A DNA stretch of 53,861 bases, taken from assembly GCA_020860245.1 (NCBI GenBank), contig JAJBUQ010000029.1, forward strand, positions 1 through 53,861. The letters are read 5' to 3'. The notes below the pieces were generated by a model, which had not been told where the DNA came from, searched no databases, and was given only the letters and a program-made list of their open reading frames with translations. A program made the position numbers and the translations under genes. Below, piece by piece: positions 52,071 through 53,861 of the stretch (position 1 is the stretch's first letter; each line of letters starts with the position of its first letter). Source of the stretch: Rikenellaceae bacterium (GTDB lineage Bacteria > Bacteroidota > Bacteroidia > Bacteroidales > Rikenellaceae).

Positions 52071-53858
52071 TTATATAAGTCCCAGTTCTTCAAGTAGTAT
52101 GGAGGCATTCATATTTCGGCTGACACCCTCTTTTAATTTATAATCGTAAACAATCCCACTCTCCACATGGTCGATCTCGAAGCAGGCATTATGAAAATTG
52201 TCTGGATATTCTCGGCTCAACTGTCCTAAAGCAAGGTCATGAGTAGCTACAATACCGCAGACCGGATACCCTATTATTTTCTCCAAAAATCTGCGCGAAC
52301 CGTTAAGCTTATCATTCGAATTGGTCCCTTTCAGCATCTCATCGAGTATTATCAACACCCCTTCGCTCCCCTCCGCAACCTCCCTCAGGGCCTTAAGACG
52401 CAGCAGTTCCGCATGAAAATACGATGTCCCCTTGGACAGATTGTCCGTAGTCCGCATACTCGTAAACATATCGACAGGGGTAAATTCGAAAATATCCGCG
52501 CAAACTACATTTCCGGACATGGCCAACACCATATTAACCCCTATGGTCCGCAGGAAGGTACTTTTTCCGGCCATATTAGCTCCGGTAACAATAAATATCT
52601 CGTGAAGAGATTTCAGTTCAAAATCATTCGATACTTTATTTTCACTCCGCAATAACGGATGCGACGCACTTACGGCCGATAAGATAACGCCTTCTTTTGG
52701 ATTTGGATATAAATATTCCGGATGGTTGAAGCTGAAATTTGCCATACTAATCAGCGCGTCGACCGTCTCTACGCTCCGCATCCACAGATTAATCTGCGAT
52801 CCGTACTTCAATTTCCATTTATCCAACGAATTTACCAAATGCAGATCCCGCGTATAAACACCATTCAGTATTATGGTTATCAGAAAATTTTTCCGTTGAT
52901 CGAATCCGTTAAGTATTCTATTCAACGATCTGAATGCGTATAATGCTCCGGCCTCGCCATAAAATAAATTCTCCTTTATATTTTTTAATTTTTCAGAATG
53001 GAATTCCTCCCGATCGATCACTTTTATAAGGTGGTAATATTTGCCAATAGCGGCAGAAACCCTGTCCAATTCATCGTTCACGGTATTGATACGCTTAAAC
53101 ATCACCATAACCACAAGCAATTGAAATACAAATAGATATACCGGAAGAGCATAACTTATAAAACCTAATACCGCGGTCCCGAAGACAAGAAGGATAATCA
53201 CATTAACAGATAAAAGAAGACCAATATATTTGCGGTTATTGTAAAATAACGGTTTGGACACCCATGTTTCAACATATCCGGTTTCATTTTCGGTTATCTC
53301 AGTCCTCATACCGCCGCTTCTAAATTCCTGCATCCAGAGAGGTTTTGACGCAATATCCTTGACGGCATTCTGTCGGGATATGATCTCGTTACTATCTTTT
53401 AAGGGTTCCTTCAGCCATTCGGCAAGAATTTTTTTATCCTGTAACGTAACAGTACGATTTAATGATTGAAACAAGGAATCCTCTCCGAAAATATCGAGAT
53501 CATGGGAGTACGGATGCCCCGGATCGCTGAATTCGCTGCCCGTATCCAAATCAGACAATTCACCATCGATATAATCTTTTTCCGTAATATTAATTTTTAT
53601 AAGCGATTTTATTCCGTTGAGTTTATCGACGATTTTCGTGTCCAAGACAGATAAAATTATAAAACCTATGACCGACGCCCCTCCCATCCAATAATAGGGG
53701 ACTCTGGAATCAGAATCGATTATCAGGTAGACTGCACAAATAAATAAAATAAAGCAAACGACCTTACCGATAGTAACAATGTTTCTTTTATATTTTACAG
53801 CAATTAGTTCGTTGTTATAATTTTCGATATTACTTACATAAAACCCCGTATCTCTCAT
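52071..53858 (-). CDS. Membrane-anchored MutS-like ATPase
   Basis: The 595-residue protein has two N-terminal membrane helices (about 30-75) and a second pair (about 213-265). A helical MutS core/lever-like section and a C-terminal MutS domain V ATPase follow: Walker A TGANMAGKST (425-434), STFLRTIG and GNVVCADIF, MRTTDNLSKGTSYFHAE (about 470-486), Walker B LIILDEM (about 503-509) and the VATHDLALGQL histidine. It lacks the mismatch-recognition domain I, so it is not a canonical repair MutS. Such proteins are widespread in Bacteroidetes and of unknown role; the membrane segments suggest a DNA or nucleoprotein function at the membrane. The start ATG is 3 bp from the window edge, so an upstream start cannot be excluded. 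Confidence 0.88.
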   Translation of the reverse strand: MRDTGFYVSNIENYNNELIAVKYKRNIVTIGKVVCFILFICAVYLIIDSDSRVPYYWMGGASVIGFIILSVLDTKIVDKLNGIKSLIKINITEKDYIDGELSDLDTGSEFSDPGHPYSHDLDIFGEDSLFQSLNRTVTLQDKKILAEWLKEPLKDSNEIISRQNAVKDIASKPLWMQEFRSGGMRTEITENETGYVETWVSKPLFYNNRKYIGLLLSVNVIILLVFGTAVLGFISYALPVYLFVFQLLVVMVMFKRINTVNDELDRVSAAIGKYYHLIKVIDREEFHSEKLKNIKENLFYGEAGALYAFRSLNRILNGFDQRKNFLITIILNGVYTRDLHLVNSLDKWKLKYGSQINLWMRSVETVDALISMANFSFNHPEYLYPNPKEGVILSAVSASHPLLRSENKVSNDFELKSLHEIFIVTGANMAGKSTFLRTIGVNMVLAMSGNVVCADIFEFTPVDMFTSMRTTDNLSKGTSYFHAELLRLKALREVAEGSEGVLIILDEMLKGTNSNDKLNGSRRFLEKIIGYPVCGIVATHDLALGQLSREYPDNFHNACFEIDHVESGIVYDYKLKEGVSRNMNASILLEELGLI

Positions 53859-53861
53859 AAT

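Noticed and set aside
1-53861. CRISPR arrays, rRNA genes, riboswitches
   Set aside because: No regularly spaced direct repeats, rRNA motifs or known aptamer cores were seen in any gap.

Overview
The window is about 54 kb of a Bacteroidota chromosome, most likely order Bacteroidales. Three things point there. Many genes have a TAnnTTTG -7 promoter element just before the start, one with a TTTG -33 box 20 bp upstream. Purine-rich ribosome binding sites are mostly absent. The gene content is also typical: Bacteroidetes-type topoisomerase IV B, an OmpP1/FadL-like porin, a gyrA-TPR pair, ppk-ppx, a short ProRS and a membrane-anchored MutS-like ATPase. The genus cannot be fixed from what I can see.

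Layout. (1) 1-6.5 kb, minus strand: the first 48 codons of a CDF metal exporter, an unknown hydrophilic protein, and a tripartite RND efflux operon (lipoprotein adaptor, pump, TolC-like channel). (2) 6.7-14.9 kb, plus strand: plant-polysaccharide genes suited to rhamnogalacturonan or arabinogalactan side chains. They comprise a GH31 remnant, GH78 rhamnosidase, GH35 beta-galactosidase, a DUF2264 (GH154-type) enzyme and GH105. No SusC/SusD or HTCS regulator is present. (3) 15.1-17.1 kb: AT-rich orphans, namely a two-helix membrane protein, a 46-residue ORF and a HEPN protein with a decayed nucleotidyltransferase domain. (4) 17.6-22.5 kb, GC-richer: AraC regulator, MFS exporter, two alpha/beta hydrolases with Cys at the nucleophile position, and a sugar O-acetyltransferase. 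Three copies of a shared tandem site with 22-bp spacing lie upstream of the regulator, the exporter and the first hydrolase. (5) 22.5-25.7 kb: a mobile-element graveyard below the 3' end of tRNA-Ser(GCU), with a zinc-ribbon membrane protein, an IS1595-type transposase with an overlapping acidic ORF, two broken HTH_17 genes in opposite orientation, and an integrase fragment joined to one of them. (6) 25.8-45.6 kb: mostly core genes (prs, engB, ppk, ppx, flavin reductase, plsC-parE, gcvP, gyrA-TPR, M20 amidohydrolase, acyltransferases). (7) 45.7-53.9 kb: a GH43 gene with an in-frame stop, a FadL-like porin, a Ser-rich repeat protein, proS and a MutS-like ATPase.

Two themes stand out. First, dispensable genes are decaying: GH31 is truncated, GH43 carries a nonsense codon, a TPR gene is out of frame at an A10 run, and the integrase and HTH genes are broken. 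Second, the AraC regulon has unusually clean operator architecture: in two of the three sites the distance from operator to -7 element is identical.
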